The notes beneath the pieces are model-generated. The model searched no databases. It was not told the origin of the DNA and saw only the letters and a list, made by a program, of their open reading frames with translations. The position numbers were made by a program, and so were the translations under genes. DNA of 64,000 nucleotides from Chelatococcus sambhunathii (GTDB lineage Bacteria > Pseudomonadota > Alphaproteobacteria > Rhizobiales > Beijerinckiaceae), in NCBI RefSeq assembly GCF_001418005.1, contig NZ_LIOL01000002.1:180990-244989 (forward strand), in the 5' to 3' direction. This document shows positions 63,435-64,000 of this stretch, one piece after another (the stretch's first letter is position 1; each line of letters opens with the position of its first letter).

Positions 63435-64000
63435 GACGGCCCTAACAATTGTTAATCACATGAGCCTCGCCCCTTGCCGTCGCGATTGCAAGCGAAACAT
63501 CACCATTTGACAGAGATTTCAAGGTGTTCCGATCTGTCGGCTGGTATCAGGAGAAGGCGCGCCGCGGGTTCTGGATCGGCGGATCGCCCGGTGCCAGAGG
63601 GCCGGACCGTCCGTTTCGTCGGAATTGCGACCAAGCCCGCCGCCCAGCAGGCTATGGGGCTTCGGCTCCTCCACAGGCGGATGGGCAGTGGGCGGGGAAT
63701 CGGAGTGGGCGACTGGGGTGCGGAGGCCGAGCCCGGGCGGGGATGGGCCCATCTCGCGGGGGCGGATCTCCGGGACAGGCAGACGAAGGTATGATGCATT
63801 GGCATGCTTCGCTTCCTTCACGATCGTGGCGGCGGCGCGTGTCGGCGCGGAGAAGCTCGCGGCCCTAACCGTCGACGCGGCGGCCTGTTCCAGCCTCGGT
63901 TGCGGGACGGGCGCAGGCTATGAGGCAGTCGCCTGTATCCGTCCCGAGCGAGCCGTGGCTGCGCCGGTCATCCGTGTCGACTGGCCGCCGGCCGGCGATC
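63435..64000. other. Region with no supported gene at the window edge
   Basis: No frame shows a recognisable protein. On the minus strand a 100-residue Pro/Arg-rich frame (63519-63821) exists, and on the plus strand a frame is open from about 63799 to the window end, reading LACFASFTIVAAARVGAEK and later CSSLGCGTGAGYEAVACIRP, which could be the start of an exported Cys-containing protein; neither can be confirmed. The minus strand has GGAAC at 63530-63526 upstream of the NepR-like gene but no matching -10. phyR was not found here. Confidence 0.4.

Noticed and set aside
62883-63455. 190-codon plus-strand frame across the sigma/NepR interval
   Set aside because: It overlaps both the sigma start region and the whole NepR-like gene in antisense and has no family signature; kept only as a finding to check.

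Overview
This window is a GC-rich stretch of ordinary bacterial chromosome, almost certainly from an alphaproteobacterium of the order Hyphomicrobiales (Rhizobiales). The signs are the gene order purN-purM / HdaA-ppk-ppx / rnd / aspS, the scpAB-tatABC-serS-surE-pcm-lytM block followed by yajC-secD-secF and two complex I assembly-factor-like genes, a GAAC-N7-GAAC LexA box between uvrA and ssb, and an EcfG-like sigma factor with a NepR-like partner. Genus cannot be fixed from sequence alone. No tRNA, rRNA, CRISPR array, insertion sequence or prophage gene was seen.

Layout. 1-5.9 kb: gatB, two GNAT genes, a PsiF-like exported protein, a glutathione S-transferase with a striking operator-like promoter, a DUF2147 protein and ndk. 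6-8.7 kb: a molybdopterin oxidoreductase and a small exported protein, then a palindromic REP-type element. 8.8-20.4 kb: purine genes (purN, purM, minus strand), then a CDP-alcohol phosphatidyltransferase, an AI-2E transporter, the replication regulator HdaA, polyphosphate kinase and exopolyphosphatase, RNase D and AspRS. 20.4-25.6 kb is the most accessory-looking part: two regulator/target pairs (HxlR and TetR, each with a palindrome at a divergent promoter) and a glycosyltransferase-acyltransferase-methyltransferase cassette. 25.7-35.8 kb: malic enzyme, a REP-rich gap, a large membrane-anchored protein, ErpA, dGTPase, ArgRS and a SPOR protein. 35.9-52.6 kb: NagZ, the condensin partners ScpA/ScpB, an orphan ABC ATPase, the Tat translocase, SerRS, SurE, PCMT, a degenerate LytM lipoprotein, a DUF815 ATPase, YajC-SecD-SecF, the NDUFAF3-like and NDUFAF6-like genes and trmFO. 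52.7-64 kb: a DUF1127 peptide, uvrA, ssb, an M20 peptidase, a soluble globin-coupled chemoreceptor, a zinc alcohol dehydrogenase, a DUF2391/TIGR02588 membrane pair and the EcfG-like sigma / NepR-like pair.

How the parts fit. GatB together with an AspRS carrying non-discriminating signature residues suggests tRNA-dependent amidation of Asp-tRNA(Asn). SecDF-YajC and TatABC give both export routes, and the NDUFAF3/NDUFAF6-like pair next to secDF suggests linked assembly of respiratory complex I at the membrane. UvrA and Ssb share a divergent region with an SOS box. The least expected items are an unannotated 59-residue NepR-like gene upstream of an EcfG-like sigma gene that has a GGAAC-type promoter and no visible phyR, a globin-coupled sensor with Tyr where the proximal haem His is expected, and a repeated dyad that sits exactly in a promoter spacer in front of the glutathione S-transferase gene.
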